64,000 bases of DNA from NCBI RefSeq assembly GCF_003946305.1, contig NZ_RHNS01000002.1, positions 124,001 through 188,000 of the forward strand. Reading direction: 5' to 3'. Below, piece by piece: positions 16,436-26,844 of this stretch; the first letter of the stretch is position 1; every line of letters begins with the position of its first letter. The stretch comes from Lacticaseibacillus porcinae (GTDB taxonomy: Bacteria; Bacillota; Bacilli; Lactobacillales; Lactobacillaceae). Made by a program: the position numbers and the translations under genes. The notes beneath the pieces were generated by a model. That model saw only the letters and a list, made by a program, of their open reading frames with translations, had not been told where the DNA came from and ran no database searches.

Positions 16436-17455
16436 ATGTTAAACGAAACGATCGCACATTTAGTGAACCACACTGATTTAACTTTTGATGAAACCAAAGC
16501 TGCTCACAACGAATTGCTTAAAGGTGAAGTTGATCCTAGCCTCATTGCCAGCTACTTAACGGCAATGGCAGAAAAAGGGGCCACTGCCACTGAAATTGCT
16601 GGTGCTGCCGACTCCATGCGTAGCAACGCCACGAAGTTTGACCCTGAAGAACCAGTGCTTGAAGTGGTCGGTACTGGTGGTGATCACGCCAACACTTTCA
16701 ACATTTCCACCACGTCGATGTTTGTCATCGCCGCCGCTGGTGCAGACATTGCCAAACACGGCAACCGCGCCGCTTCTTCTAAATCTGGTGCCGCAGATGT
16801 CTTAGAAGCATTAGGCTACAATATCAACGCTTCCGTTGATCAGTCAGAAGCCTTGCTTCATGAATACCACGCTTGCTTCTTATTTGCGCAAAAGTATCAC
16901 GCCGCGATGCGTTTCGTCGGCCCGACCCGCAAGTTGCTCGGCTTCCCAACGATTTTCAACTTGATCGGCCCGCTGGCAAATCCCGCAAAGCCAACGTATC
17001 AATTGCTTGGCGTTTACCGCGAAGATCTGATGAAGCCGATGGCCGACGCCTTGATTCAATTAGGCGTTAAACGCGGCATGGTGGTTCATGGTGAAGATGG
17101 CTTGGATGAAGTCACAGCTACCGGCAAGACGGATGCGTTAGTGATCGACAATGGTCAAATCACTGCTCGCACTATTGATCCTCATGATTACGGGATTGAA
17201 TATGCTGACAAAGCCGAACTCGTCGGTGGCACCCCAGCAGAAAATGCCCAAATCACTCGGGACATTTTAGCTGGGAACCCTGGTCCTAAAACTGATGCCG
17301 TGCTTCTTAACGCCGGGGTGGCGCTTTACATCGTCGGCAAAGCTGATTCCATCACCAACGGCATCGCGTTAGCAAAGCAAACCATCGCTGATGGCAAAGC
17401 CACTGAATTGTTGAACAACTTGATCAAAGCGTCGAATCAAGAGGTCGTGGCATGA
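16436..17455 (+). CDS. trpD: Anthranilate phosphoribosyltransferase
   Basis: Transfers phosphoribose from PRPP to anthranilate, the second committed step of tryptophan synthesis. The 339-aa product has VGTGGDHANTFNIST (PRPP loop), KHGNRAASSKSGAADVLEALG and RKLLGFPTIFNLIGPLANP. GGGAGG precedes ATG 16436. It opens the trpDCFBA operon behind the T-box. No trpE or trpG precedes it, so anthranilate must come from elsewhere. Its stop overlaps the trpC start by four bases (ATGA). Confidence 0.95.
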   Translation: MLNETIAHLVNHTDLTFDETKAAHNELLKGEVDPSLIASYLTAMAEKGATATEIAGAADSMRSNATKFDPEEPVLEVVGTGGDHANTFNISTTSMFVIAAAGADIAKHGNRAASSKSGAADVLEALGYNINASVDQSEALLHEYHACFLFAQKYHAAMRFVGPTRKLLGFPTIFNLIGPLANPAKPTYQLLGVYREDLMKPMADALIQLGVKRGMVVHGEDGLDEVTATGKTDALVIDNGQITARTIDPHDYGIEYADKAELVGGTPAENAQITRDILAGNPGPKTDAVLLNAGVALYIVGKADSITNGIALAKQTIADGKATELLNNLIKASNQEVVA

Positions 17456-18234
17456 TTTTAGATGACTTAGTTGCTGCAACCACAGCCCGCATTCAACGCG
17501 AAAAACAATTGATCCCGCTAGCGGCTTTGCAACAACAAGTCGCTGAAGTCAAACCGTTGAACAAACCGAGTTTCATTGCGAGTTTAAATGATCACTTCGG
17601 CATTATCGCAGAAGTTAAGAAAGCCTCGCCTTCAAAAGGGCTGATTGCAAAAGATTTTCCCTTTTTAGGGATCGCGCGTGAATATACTAAAGCCGGGGTC
17701 GATGCTATCAGCGTGTTGACGGAGCCAGATTACTTTAAAGGTGATCTCGAGTTCATGCATGAAATCGCCCAAGTCACCAGCAAACCTATATTGCGCAAAG
17801 ACTTTGTGATCGATCCTTACATGATCTATCAAGCGAAAATTCACGGTGCTAGCCTGGTGTTGTTGATCGTCGCAATTTTATCGGATCAACAACTGCATGA
17901 CTATTATCAACTGGCCACAGAATTAGGCTTAGAGGTGCTTGTTGAATGCCACGACGAAACAGAAATCAACCGCGCATTAGCCATTCACCCGCAACTGATC
18001 GGCGTCAACAATCGTGATTTACGTGATTTTACCGTCGACATTCACCACTCAGAACAATTGCGAGCAAAGATCCCTGATGACATTAAAGTTTTAGCAGAAT
18101 CAGGGATCACCCACGCCGCTCAACTCACAGAATTAAAAGCGCATGGTCTCAACGGTGTGCTGATCGGGGAAACCTTTATGCGTGCAACGGATCGCAAAGC
18201 TGTCATTCGTGAATATAAGGAAGCCGTTTTATGA
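17452..18234 (+). CDS. trpC: Indole-3-glycerol phosphate synthase
   Basis: Closes the indole ring, converting the carboxyphenylamino-deoxyribulose phosphate to indole-3-glycerol phosphate. It is a 260-aa TIM barrel. Family motifs IIAEVKKASPSKG, the KDFVIDPYMIYQA segment with its catalytic Lys, LVECHDETE, GVNNRDL, and AESGITHAAQ near the C-terminus are all present. The start overlaps the end of trpD, and the stop overlaps the start of trpF in ATGA fashion, so translation is coupled. Confidence 0.95.
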   Translation: MILDDLVAATTARIQREKQLIPLAALQQQVAEVKPLNKPSFIASLNDHFGIIAEVKKASPSKGLIAKDFPFLGIAREYTKAGVDAISVLTEPDYFKGDLEFMHEIAQVTSKPILRKDFVIDPYMIYQAKIHGASLVLLIVAILSDQQLHDYYQLATELGLEVLVECHDETEINRALAIHPQLIGVNNRDLRDFTVDIHHSEQLRAKIPDDIKVLAESGITHAAQLTELKAHGLNGVLIGETFMRATDRKAVIREYKEAVL

Positions 18235-18815
18235 CTCAAGTCAAAGTTTGCGGGTCCACGACCCTTGAAGACATTGCTATTATCAACGCAGAACATCCTG
18301 ATTATGCAGGGTTTGTGTTAGCTGGTGGGCGCCATCATGTGTCAGATGAACAACTCGCTAAGTTAACCGCAGCCCTGGATCCCACGATTTGCAAAGTGGC
18401 GGTGGTCGTCGAACCAGATCTCAAACATTTGATCCGCCTACATGATGAACATTTGATCGATGCGGTGCAACTGCATCGCGTCAGTCGCAAGAAAACTATT
18501 GTCGCCTTACAACAAGCAGGGTTGATGGTGATTTCAAGAATCGATGTGTCAGCACCTAGCACCGTTGCCGACATTGCCTTACTGGATGCCGGTGACGGGT
18601 CTGGTGAGACCCTTTCTTGGAACGACTTACCACCAGTTGTCCAACCGTTGATGTTAGCTGGCGGGCTCGATGGTAACAATGTGCAACAAGCAATCATGGC
18701 AGTGCATCCCCAAATCGTCGATGCCTCCAGTCGCTTGGAATCAAATGGCCACAAAGATGCCAAGAAAGTGCACGCCTTCATCACTGCTGTGCGTGCCATC
18801 AAAGAGGAGCTTTAA
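18231..18815 (+). CDS. trpF: Phosphoribosylanthranilate isomerase
   Basis: Amadori rearrangement of phosphoribosyl-anthranilate. 194 aa, a TIM barrel slightly shorter than usual. The N-terminal VKVCGST differs slightly from the common VKICGLT but keeps the catalytic Cys; DAVQLH and [13 protein letters not shown] match phosphate-binding family motifs. The C-terminal [18 protein letters not shown] is a variant of the usual VDVSSGVE segment, with SSR instead of SSG. ATG overlaps the trpC stop. The role is clear from its place between trpC and trpB. Confidence 0.9.
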   Translation: MTQVKVCGSTTLEDIAIINAEHPDYAGFVLAGGRHHVSDEQLAKLTAALDPTICKVAVVVEPDLKHLIRLHDEHLIDAVQLHRVSRKKTIVALQQAGLMVISRIDVSAPSTVADIALLDAGDGSGETLSWNDLPPVVQPLMLAGGLDGNNVQQAIMAVHPQIVDASSRLESNGHKDAKKVHAFITAVRAIKEEL

Positions 18816-18816
18816 T

Positions 18817-20010
18817 ATGGAAGAAAAAATCGATAATCGTTTTGGTGAATTCGGTGGCCAATACGTCCCAGAAACGTTAATGGCAAGCTTAGACAAGCTC
18901 ACTGAATGTTTTGAAAATGCCAAACAAGATCCTAAATTTTACGAAGAATTTCATCGTTTACTGAACGACTATGCCAACCGCCCATCGCTGTTGTATTATG
19001 CCAAGCGGATGACTGAAGACCTCGGTGGCGCCAAGATCTACTTAAAGCGCGAAGACTTGAACCATACCGGTGCCCACAAAATCAACAATGTGATCGGGCA
19101 GGTGTTGTTGGCACGTCGCCTTGGTAAAACCCGTTTGATCGCTGAAACTGGCGCAGGCCAACATGGGGTTGCCACTGCCACCATCGCCGCCTTGTTCGGC
19201 ATGAAATGTGAAGTCTTCATGGGTAAAGAAGACACCGAACGCCAAAAACTCAATGTTTATCGCATGGAGTTGCTTGGTGCCAAAGTCAATGCCGTTACCA
19301 GCGGTCAAGGGTTGTTAAAAGATGCGGTCAACGCGGCACTGCAAGACTGGGCTGCGCATCCGGATGACACCTTTTACGTCATTGGTTCTGCAATGGGTCC
19401 AGCACCATATCCAGCAATGGTTCATGAATTTCAATCCGTCATTTCTAAAGAAGCCAAAAAACAACTTCAAGAAGTTGAAGGCCGCTTACCTGATGCTGTG
19501 GTTGCGTGTGTTGGCGGCGGTTCTAACGCCATCGGCTCATTTGCTGATTTCATTGATGATCCATCAGTTGCATTATACGGCGTTGAAGCTGCTGGTGAAG
19601 GCGTTGGCACTGGCCACACTGCCGCGACACTTGAAACTGGGACGCCAGGGATCTTCCATGGCATGAAGTCGATTTTCATGCAAAACAATGAAGGCCAAAT
19701 CGCGAAAGTTTACTCCATCTCTGCTGGACTTGATTATCCCGGCGTCGGACCTGAACATGCGGCCTTAGATGCATCTGGTCGGGCTCATTACGTGGGGATC
19801 ACTGACGATGAATCGGTTGATGCTTTTGAATATATTGCCAAAGAAGAAGGCATCATCGCCGCAGTTGAATCTTGCCATGCCGTGGCTTACGTCCAAAAAC
19901 TTGCGCCAACGATGCGTAAAGATCAAATCATTATTTGCACGTTATCAGGGCGTGGCGATAAAGACGTCGCACAAGTTGCAGCATATCGGGGGGTCGATGT
20001 TCATGAGTAA
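18817..20010 (+). CDS. trpB: Tryptophan synthase beta subunit
   Basis: Condenses indole with serine using PLP. 397 aa. The PLP-binding Lys is K88 in HTGAHKINN; the phosphate-binding loop is [10 protein letters not shown]; the monovalent-cation and COMM regions are of normal length. ATG 18817, one base after the trpF stop, has AGAGGAG upstream; the open frame that reaches back to 18670 is read-through inside trpF. Works as an alpha2-beta2 complex with TrpA, whose start overlaps the trpB stop. Confidence 0.96.
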   Translation: MEEKIDNRFGEFGGQYVPETLMASLDKLTECFENAKQDPKFYEEFHRLLNDYANRPSLLYYAKRMTEDLGGAKIYLKREDLNHTGAHKINNVIGQVLLARRLGKTRLIAETGAGQHGVATATIAALFGMKCEVFMGKEDTERQKLNVYRMELLGAKVNAVTSGQGLLKDAVNAALQDWAAHPDDTFYVIGSAMGPAPYPAMVHEFQSVISKEAKKQLQEVEGRLPDAVVACVGGGSNAIGSFADFIDDPSVALYGVEAAGEGVGTGHTAATLETGTPGIFHGMKSIFMQNNEGQIAKVYSISAGLDYPGVGPEHAALDASGRAHYVGITDDESVDAFEYIAKEEGIIAAVESCHAVAYVQKLAPTMRKDQIIICTLSGRGDKDVAQVAAYRGVDVHE

Positions 20011-20776
20011 ATTACAAGCTGTTTTTGAAAATCACAAAGCGTTTATTCCATTTGTTACCGCAGGCGATCCCTCTGCACAAGCAACTGTCGATCAAGTGGT
20101 CGCTTTAGCAAAAAATGGAGCCGACATCGTTGAACTCGGGGTGCCATTCTCTGATCCGATCGCTGATGGGCCAGTGATCCAAGCTGCTGGGTTGCGGGCT
20201 TTTGCTGGCGGCATCACCGTTGAAGGGGTGTTCGACATTGTCAAAGCGATCCGTGAACAGACGAATGTCCCATTAGTCTTCTTAACTTATGCCAACATTC
20301 CTTTTAAATATGGTTATGATGCGTTTTGTGCGCGTTGTGAGGAACTCGGCGTCTATGGCTTAGTGATTCCTGACTTGCCAGAAGAAGAAGCTGACGAGAT
20401 CTTGACCTTCACGGAAAAACATAACGTGGACTTGATTCCGTTGGTCAGTCCCACCAGTGGTCCTCGATTGAAGAAGTTAGTCCGCTACGCCACCGGCTTT
20501 ATCTATATTGTGTCGGCACTTGGGGTCACTGGCCAACGTTCCAGCTTTGCCCAAAACCTTGATGACTTGATCGCCGACTTGCGGAAAGTCACTGATGCGC
20601 CGTTATGTGTCGGCTTTGGGGTCCATACGCCAGAACAAGCCAAAAACTTAGCCAAAGTCGCTGACGGCGTGATCGTGGGCTCTGCGATCGTCCAACTCGC
20701 CCAAGAAAGTGACGATGCACCAAAAGCCGTTGGTGATTACACCAAAGCGATGGTCGAAGCAATCGCTAAAGCTTGA
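20003..20776 (+). CDS. trpA: Tryptophan synthase alpha subunit
   Basis: Cleaves indole-3-glycerol phosphate to indole, which tunnels to TrpB. 257-aa TIM barrel with [26 protein letters not shown] (general acid/base Glu and Asp) and [13 protein letters not shown] 20003 is nine bases after a GGGGGG ribosome site (19988-19993); ATG 19997 is also in frame but too close to it. It overlaps the end of trpB by eight bases. Last gene of the operon; a strong terminator follows at 20788. Confidence 0.95.
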   Translation: MSKLQAVFENHKAFIPFVTAGDPSAQATVDQVVALAKNGADIVELGVPFSDPIADGPVIQAAGLRAFAGGITVEGVFDIVKAIREQTNVPLVFLTYANIPFKYGYDAFCARCEELGVYGLVIPDLPEEEADEILTFTEKHNVDLIPLVSPTSGPRLKKLVRYATGFIYIVSALGVTGQRSSFAQNLDDLIADLRKVTDAPLCVGFGVHTPEQAKNLAKVADGVIVGSAIVQLAQESDDAPKAVGDYTKAMVEAIAKA

Positions 20777-20787
20777 TCCTCACCATG

Positions 20788-20823
20788 AAGTGCTGAAATC
20801 CATCGATTTCAGCACTTTTTTGT
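20788..20823 (+). terminator. Terminator of the trp operon
   Basis: Perfect 13-bp stem AAGTGCTGAAATC / GATTTCAGCACTT with a CATC loop and T6. Confidence 0.92.
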
Positions 20824-21146
20824 TGGGTAAAATATGCCAAATGAAGCATGAAAAAGTGTTGAAACTCGCTTTAAACTCTGTGAAACATTTTTCGAAGATC
20901 AAATAATTTGCCTTGAATTATCAATTAATGTCAGCCGACAAATCGTGTATCCCGTGCTTATATGTAAGCGCTTAGTTATTTAGGCATAAATGTTTAAATT
21001 ATTCTATTAAAAGCGACTAAATCAGCCTGTGGAAGGTGTCTTGCCGTGATGAAAATTACAAAAAAATATCATAATCTCTAGGGGCGAGAACTCTGACAAA
21101 TCGTGTTATACTTAGCGTGTAAGCGGCATCAAAGGAGGCGACGTCG
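20824..21146 (+). promoter_or_regulatory. Intergenic leader of the glycogen operon with cre-like box
   Basis: 323 bases without a gene. TGTAAGCGCTTAGT at 20963-20976 matches 12 of 14 positions of the cre consensus, so CcpA control of the glg operon is plausible. TATACT near 21109 is a likely -10 box with no good -35 in front. The rest is AT-rich with no other clear structure. Confidence 0.4.
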
Positions 21147-23030
21147 ATGGATGAAACAACATCACCGTGGCTGTATCTATTCGGTCGTGGTGAAGATTAT
21201 CAAAGTTATCGACGCTTTGGCGCACATCTTGTGCGTCCAGGCGTTTGGCAGTTTCTCGTGTGGGCCCCACATGCAGCTGGGGTCGCAGTAGTTGGCGACT
21301 TTTCTGATTGGAAACCAGTACCACTTTCGCCGATCGGTGAAACTGGATGCTGGCAAGGGCAACATTCAGGCGACGTGGGCCAATTATATAAATTCCATAT
21401 CACCACGCAATCAGGTGACGTGATCGAAAAAATCGATCCTTATGCCTTTGCCTTTGAAAAAAAGCCTGGCACTGCGGCGAAATTGTGCGATTTGCCAAAA
21501 CATGAATGGCATGATGCAGCCTGGCAAGCGCAACAAAAACAACAACCGATTTATTCACGGCCGTTGAATATTTATGAAATGCACCTCGGTTCTTTTCAAC
21601 GCCATGAAGACGGGAGTTATTTATCTTATCAAGAACTGGCGAAACTGGTAATCCCTTATGTCAAGCAAATGGGTTACACCCATATTGAATTGATGCCGTT
21701 AATGGAACATTTGCTTGATGCCTCTTGGGGATACCAATTGATGGGGTACTTTGCGGCGACCAGTCGCTTTGGCGCACCAGAAGATTTCTTAGGGTTTGTC
21801 GATGCCGCGCATAAAGCTGGTCTTGGGGTGATCATGGATTGGGTGCCAGGGCACTTTATTCGCAACACGGATACGTTGGCGCAGTTTGATGGGACGCCGA
21901 CGTTTGAATATCAAGATCCTCATCGCGCTGACAATGTCCGCTGGGGGACTTGGAATTTTGACCTTGGGAAAACTCAAGTTCAAAGCTTCTTGATCTCCAG
22001 TGCAATGTATTGGTTAGATCATTGTCACTTAGATGGGTTGCGGGTCGATGCGGTGTCCAACATGTTGTATATGGATTATGACGCTGGCAAAGAGCAAGAT
22101 CGCAATGTCTTTGGTGGCCGCGACAATCTTGAAGGCCAAGCCTTTTTAAAGAAGCTCAATACTTCTGTGTTTGCGGCGCATCCAGAAGCCCTCATGATCG
22201 CAGAAGAATCGTCTGCTTTCCCGAAAGTTTCAGCCCCGATCGATATGGGCGGCTTAGGGTTTAACTACAAATGGAACATGGGTTGGATGAATGACACGCT
22301 GAAGTATTTTGAAATGGATCCTTATGCGCGTCGTGAACATTTGAACCTGTTGACGTTCTCATGGGTATACACCTATGACGAGCAATTCATTTTACCGTTT
22401 TCCCATGATGAGGTGGTCCATGGCAAAAAATCGTTAATGCACAAAATGCCAGGCGATCGCTACAATCAATTTGCTAATTTGCGGGTGATGTTCGTCTGGT
22501 TGATGACTCATCCTGGCAAAAAGTTGTTGTTCATGGGCAGCGAATGGGGACAATTCTTGGAGTGGCGCGACTACAGTCCGCTTGAGTGGGTCGATCTCGA
22601 TGATCCGATGAATGCCGCGATGCAACAATTCACCAAAACCCTGAACAAACTCTATAAAAAGCGCCCAAGCCTGTGGGTCAATGACCATGACCCAAACGGC
22701 ATGGAAGTCACCAAAGGCGATGGACCAGAGCAGTTGGCGTATATTCGCAAAGGGGAAACTGCAGATGACTTCACCATTGTGGTCTTGAACCTGATGCCAG
22801 AAGAAATTCAAGATTATCCGATCGCAGTACCTGCTTCAGGCGATTATGAAATTTTATTAAATACTGAAAGTTATCATTTTGGCGGGACTTGGCGGCGCCT
22901 ACAGCGCACCTTGCATACCACCGGCGAGCCACTTGATGGACGACCAGATCAAGTCCGTGTGGTATTACCGGCGATGAGTGCATTATTGATCGCCCCAAAG
23001 AAAATCAGGAGGGAAACCCATGAGCACTGA
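21147..23030 (+). CDS. glgB: 1,4-alpha-glucan branching enzyme
   Basis: Introduces alpha-1,6 branches in glycogen. 627 aa with an N-terminal CBM48-like domain ([20 protein letters not shown]) and a GH13 catalytic barrel. Catalytic residues by family alignment: nucleophile D301 (GLRVDAV), acid/base E353 (MIAEESS) and D421 (FSHDEVVHG). AAAGGAGG lies eight bases before ATG 21147. First gene of glgBCDAP; its end overlaps glgC by 11 bases. Confidence 0.95.
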   Translation: MDETTSPWLYLFGRGEDYQSYRRFGAHLVRPGVWQFLVWAPHAAGVAVVGDFSDWKPVPLSPIGETGCWQGQHSGDVGQLYKFHITTQSGDVIEKIDPYAFAFEKKPGTAAKLCDLPKHEWHDAAWQAQQKQQPIYSRPLNIYEMHLGSFQRHEDGSYLSYQELAKLVIPYVKQMGYTHIELMPLMEHLLDASWGYQLMGYFAATSRFGAPEDFLGFVDAAHKAGLGVIMDWVPGHFIRNTDTLAQFDGTPTFEYQDPHRADNVRWGTWNFDLGKTQVQSFLISSAMYWLDHCHLDGLRVDAVSNMLYMDYDAGKEQDRNVFGGRDNLEGQAFLKKLNTSVFAAHPEALMIAEESSAFPKVSAPIDMGGLGFNYKWNMGWMNDTLKYFEMDPYARREHLNLLTFSWVYTYDEQFILPFSHDEVVHGKKSLMHKMPGDRYNQFANLRVMFVWLMTHPGKKLLFMGSEWGQFLEWRDYSPLEWVDLDDPMNAAMQQFTKTLNKLYKKRPSLWVNDHDPNGMEVTKGDGPEQLAYIRKGETADDFTIVVLNLMPEEIQDYPIAVPASGDYEILLNTESYHFGGTWRRLQRTLHTTGEPLDGRPDQVRVVLPAMSALLIAPKKIRRETHEH

Positions 23031-24162
23031 AATGTTAGGCATGATCCTAGCTGGCGGCCAAGGCACCCGGCTAGGGAAATTAACCAAAAATACCGCAAAG
23101 CCTTCCGTACCTTTTGGTGGGCGCTATCGGATCATTGATTTCACGTTAAGTAATTTATCCAACTCCGGCGTCAATACGGTTGGCGTCATCACCCAATATC
23201 AACCTTTGGAACTTAACCGCCATGTCCAAAACGGCGCCAGCTGGGGCTTGAATGAACGCGGCGCCGGTGTGACCATTTTGCAACCTTATGCTAGCTCTGA
23301 AGGTGAGAAGTTCTTTGAAGGCACTGCCCATGCGATTTACCAAAACATGGCCTACATCGATTCTTACAATCCGCAATATGTGTTGATCTTGTCAGGCGAC
23401 CATATTTATAAAATGGATTATGAGCGGATGCTTGCCTTCCATAAAGCCAAGAAAGCCACTTTAACAGTTGCTGTTATGCCAGTATCTTTGGAAGAAGCGA
23501 CGCGCTTTGGGATCATGAATACCGATGACACGGATCGCATCATCGCCTTTGAAGAAAAGCCTGAAAAGCCGAAATCTGATTTAGCTTCCATGGGGATCTA
23601 CATTTTCGACTGGGCACCGTTGAAGAAGTATTTGATGGATTCTTATGCCACTGATGGGAAAATGGAAGACTTCGGTAAAGACGTGATCCCAGCCTATCTG
23701 GCGCATAACGAACCGACTTTTGCTTACGCTTTTCATGGCTATTGGAAAGACGTCGGCACCATTCAAAGTTTGTGGGAAGCGAATATGGAATTCCTTTCCC
23801 CAAACAACCCGCTGAATATCACCAATCGCAACTGGCGCATTTACTCACAAAACGAAGCACTGCCGCCGATGTTTTTCACCAAATCAGCGAAGGTCCAACG
23901 TTCAATGGTTACTGACGGCTCTTATGTTGCCGGTACGGTTGAACACAGTATTTTGAGTCAAAACGTCAAAGTCGGTGAAGGCTCGACGATCACTGATTCG
24001 ATGATCATGCCGAATGCCGTTATCGGCAAAAACGTGGTGATCGATCACGCCATTATCGGCGAAGATGCTGTTGTCGGCGACAACGGTGAAGTGATCGGCA
24101 AACCTGATGACATTGCAGTGATCGGCTACGGTGAAGTAGTCGGCCGAAAGGAGAAAGCATGA
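23020..24162 (+). CDS. glgC: Glucose-1-phosphate adenylyltransferase, catalytic subunit
   Basis: Makes ADP-glucose, the committed step of glycogen synthesis. The 380-aa product has the N-terminal nucleotide loop [15 protein letters not shown], the RIIDFTLSN and GTAHAIYQN blocks, [10 protein letters not shown], and [12 protein letters not shown] left-handed beta-helix hexapeptide domain forms the C-terminus. It retains the catalytic loop that GlgD has lost. The start overlaps glgB, with AGGAGGG upstream. It probably forms a GlgC-GlgD hetero-oligomer, as known in Bacillus and Lactobacillus. Confidence 0.95.
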   Translation: MSTEMLGMILAGGQGTRLGKLTKNTAKPSVPFGGRYRIIDFTLSNLSNSGVNTVGVITQYQPLELNRHVQNGASWGLNERGAGVTILQPYASSEGEKFFEGTAHAIYQNMAYIDSYNPQYVLILSGDHIYKMDYERMLAFHKAKKATLTVAVMPVSLEEATRFGIMNTDDTDRIIAFEEKPEKPKSDLASMGIYIFDWAPLKKYLMDSYATDGKMEDFGKDVIPAYLAHNEPTFAYAFHGYWKDVGTIQSLWEANMEFLSPNNPLNITNRNWRIYSQNEALPPMFFTKSAKVQRSMVTDGSYVAGTVEHSILSQNVKVGEGSTITDSMIMPNAVIGKNVVIDHAIIGEDAVVGDNGEVIGKPDDIAVIGYGEVVGRKEKA

Positions 24163-25328
24163 GACAAGGAGAAATGGCTGCCGTCATCGATTTAAATGAA
24201 GACGTGCACACGCTTTTACCATTAACAGAACATCGTCCCATTGGCACCTTGCCTTTTGCTGGACGTTATCGTTTGATCGATTTTCCATTGTCGGCGATCA
24301 CTGCCGCAGACATTCACTCAGTCGGGTTGTTCATGCCAGAATCTGAACGCTCGGTACAAGATCATATTCGCTCAGGTGCTGCTTGGAATCTCGATTTGAT
24401 TCAAGGTGGGGTGTTCTTATTCCCGTATGTGGCCACTCGCGACTATCAAAATGACGACTTGCGTGCGCGTTATTATGAGAACTACACCCAATTCTTACGC
24501 GGGTCTGGTTCCAAGTACACTGTGGTAATGGGTGCCAAAAACGTCGCCAACGTCAACTTGAATGCGATTTTGAATTATCACAAAGCCGGCGACAACCGTA
24601 TCACCACGGTTTATAAGAAGTTGCCGTTGAGTCGCATCCGTCCAACAGACTGGACTTTGGCGTTGTCAGAACAAGGGACCGCTTCGGCAATTGTCCAAGC
24701 TAAGGAACGTCATGATGACCAAGGCAAAACTGAAATTCCAAGCTTCATGGATATTTATTTGTTGGCGACCACCGATTTGATCGACTTGCTGGAAGATGCT
24801 GCGCAAAGTCGTGAATTCCGCCGTTTGCCAGAATTGTTGCGGGATTATGTCTTAGCCAACAATGCCAATGCCTTTGAATATACTGGCTATTTAGCCCGGA
24901 TCGACTCGATCCAGCGTTACTATGATTCTAATTTGCAAATGCTTGACGACGCCAACTTCCAGTCGCTGTTGTTGTCCAGTGTCCCAATTTTGACCAAGAG
25001 TAAAAATGAAGTCCCAAGCTTCTTTGCCAAAGATGCTACTGTGGTGAACTCGTTGTTAGGCACTGGCACTTATATAGAAGGAACGGTGCAAGATTCTGTG
25101 GTGTTCCGCAATGTGGTGATCCATCATGATGCCTTAGTCGATCATGCCGTAGTGATGCAAGGGTCGAAAATTTCCACTGGCTCGACGGTGAAATATGCAA
25201 TTTTGGATAAAGGTGTGGTGATCGGACCAAACTTGACGATCGTCGGCAAGCCTGACAAGCCGATCGTTTTGCGGAAGAACCAAACGGTGTTCCGCGAAAG
25301 TGAAGTGGAGGGATCCGCTAATGCTTAA
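24159..25328 (+). CDS. glgD: Glucose-1-phosphate adenylyltransferase regulatory subunit GlgD
   Basis: Non-catalytic partner of GlgC. 389 aa. It has the GlgD-type [14 protein letters not shown] and a C-terminal hexapeptide beta-helix, but the N-terminal GGxGxRL nucleotide loop is replaced by a divergent sequence ([20 protein letters not shown]), as expected for GlgD. The start overlaps the glgC stop (ATGA at 24159). Its end overlaps the glgA start. Increases activity or sensitivity of GlgC by family knowledge. Confidence 0.93.
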   Translation: MRQGEMAAVIDLNEDVHTLLPLTEHRPIGTLPFAGRYRLIDFPLSAITAADIHSVGLFMPESERSVQDHIRSGAAWNLDLIQGGVFLFPYVATRDYQNDDLRARYYENYTQFLRGSGSKYTVVMGAKNVANVNLNAILNYHKAGDNRITTVYKKLPLSRIRPTDWTLALSEQGTASAIVQAKERHDDQGKTEIPSFMDIYLLATTDLIDLLEDAAQSREFRRLPELLRDYVLANNANAFEYTGYLARIDSIQRYYDSNLQMLDDANFQSLLLSSVPILTKSKNEVPSFFAKDATVVNSLLGTGTYIEGTVQDSVVFRNVVIHHDALVDHAVVMQGSKISTGSTVKYAILDKGVVIGPNLTIVGKPDKPIVLRKNQTVFRESEVEGSANA

Positions 25329-26760
25329 AGTGTTATTTGCGGCTGCAGAAGGTGTCCCTTTTTATAAAACTGGTGGCTTAGGGGATGTTGCCTATGCCTT
25401 GCCGCAAGCCTTGAAACAAGCAGGCGTTGATATTCGCGTGGTGTTGCCAATGTATTCGCGGTTGTTTCCAGACCAGTATCGTGAACAGTTGCGGCCACTG
25501 GCGCGGTTTACCTTGACGTTTGGCCATCAAGAAAAATATGTCGGCGTGTTGACGTTAAAGCTCAATGACGTGACGTATTATTTCATTGACAACGAAGAAT
25601 TCTTTGGTCGCGATCGGTTGTACGGCGAATGGGATGATGGTGGTCGGTTCGGCTTTTTCCAAATGGCGATCATTGAAATGTTGCAAGTGATCGACTTTAT
25701 CCCTGATGTCTTGCATGTCAACGACTGGCACACTGCGTTTATTCCGGTGTTGTTAGCAGACAAATACCAATGGATCAATGCATTATCTGGAATCAAAACC
25801 CAACTGACGATCCATAATTTGCAATTCCAAGGGTGGTTCCCGCAATCGATCTTGGACGATGTCTTCGGCATTGGGCGGCAATATGCCAATGATGATGGGT
25901 TTGTTCAAGATGATTCAGTGAACTTCTTGAAAGGTGGCATCAACTTCGCTAACTTAGTCACGACAGTCAGTCCAAGTTACGCTGGCGAAATTCAAACCCC
26001 AGCCTTTGGGGAACATCTCGATGGCACCTTGCGGAAACAAAACTGGAAATTACGTGGGATCTTAAATGGGATCGATACGAAATTGTATGATCCTCAAACT
26101 GACAGTCACTTGTATGCCAATTACTCCGCTGACGACCTTGCTGGCAAAGCCCAAGATAAATTGGCGTTGCAACAAGAATTTGGTTTACCGCAAACTGATG
26201 TCCCATTGTATGGTGTTGTGTCGCGATTGACCCGTCAAAAAGGGATGGACTTGTTAGTTGACGCCTTGAATCAGATCTTACCAAGTGTCGACATGCAAAT
26301 CGTGATCTTAGGGACTGGCGATGGCGATCTTGAGCGTCATTTTGAAGATCTCCATGCGCGCTATGCAGGCAAAGTCGCCACCAAGATCGGCTTTGATGTG
26401 GCATTAGCCCAACGGATTTATGGTGGGGTCGACTATTTCGTGATGCCAAGTGCCTTTGAACCTAGTGGCTTGGCGCAAATGATGGCAATGCGTTATGGGG
26501 CGTTGCCGATCGTCCATGAAACTGGCGGTTTGCGCGATTCAGTGATCGCCTATGACGCAACTACGGGCGACGGCGACGGCTTCAGCTTCTGGGAATACAA
26601 TACTGGCGTGTTAGCTGATACCTTGCAGCGGGCTGCAGAAGTGTACACCCAAACGCCTGACGAGTTCTTACATTTGCAACAAACGGCGATGGCCAAAGAC
26701 TTTGATTGGGTCCATGCCGCTCAAGATTATTTGCAAGGTTATCAAAACTTGCTGAACTAA
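25321..26760 (+). CDS. glgA: Glycogen synthase (ADP-glucose)
   Basis: GT5 glycosyltransferase that adds ADP-glucose units to glycogen. 479 aa with the N-terminal KTGGLGDV loop that binds ADP-glucose, HVNDWHT, VVSRLTRQKGMD and the C-terminal EPSGLAQMMAMRYG followed by ETGGLRDSV. ATG 25321 is preceded by GGAGGGA; an in-frame ATG at 25300 is internal to glgD. It overlaps glgD by eight bases. A short gap with a weak hairpin separates it from glgP. Confidence 0.95.
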   Translation: MLKVLFAAAEGVPFYKTGGLGDVAYALPQALKQAGVDIRVVLPMYSRLFPDQYREQLRPLARFTLTFGHQEKYVGVLTLKLNDVTYYFIDNEEFFGRDRLYGEWDDGGRFGFFQMAIIEMLQVIDFIPDVLHVNDWHTAFIPVLLADKYQWINALSGIKTQLTIHNLQFQGWFPQSILDDVFGIGRQYANDDGFVQDDSVNFLKGGINFANLVTTVSPSYAGEIQTPAFGEHLDGTLRKQNWKLRGILNGIDTKLYDPQTDSHLYANYSADDLAGKAQDKLALQQEFGLPQTDVPLYGVVSRLTRQKGMDLLVDALNQILPSVDMQIVILGTGDGDLERHFEDLHARYAGKVATKIGFDVALAQRIYGGVDYFVMPSAFEPSGLAQMMAMRYGALPIVHETGGLRDSVIAYDATTGDGDGFSFWEYNTGVLADTLQRAAEVYTQTPDEFLHLQQTAMAKDFDWVHAAQDYLQGYQNLLN

Positions 26761-26802
26761 GAAAAATACACCATAATGCCAATGTTGACATTGTGTGAGA
26801 TG

Positions 26803-26827
26803 GGTGGTGCTAGTCGCCACCTATTTT
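26803..26827 (+). terminator. Weak hairpin before glgP, possible attenuator
   Basis: GGTGG / CCACC stem with a nine-base loop followed by TATTTTT, only a few bases before the glgP ribosome site. It may lower glgP and amylase levels relative to glgBCDA. Confidence 0.35.
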
Positions 26828-26844
26828 TGGAGGGAGTTTGATTT

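Noticed and set aside
18670-18816. Longer TrpB from 18670
   Set aside because: This part is the trpF coding region read in another frame; ATG 18817 has a proper ribosome site and gives the normal length.
19769-20002. Longer TrpA from 19769
   Set aside because: It is inside trpB in another frame; the family N-terminus begins at 20003.
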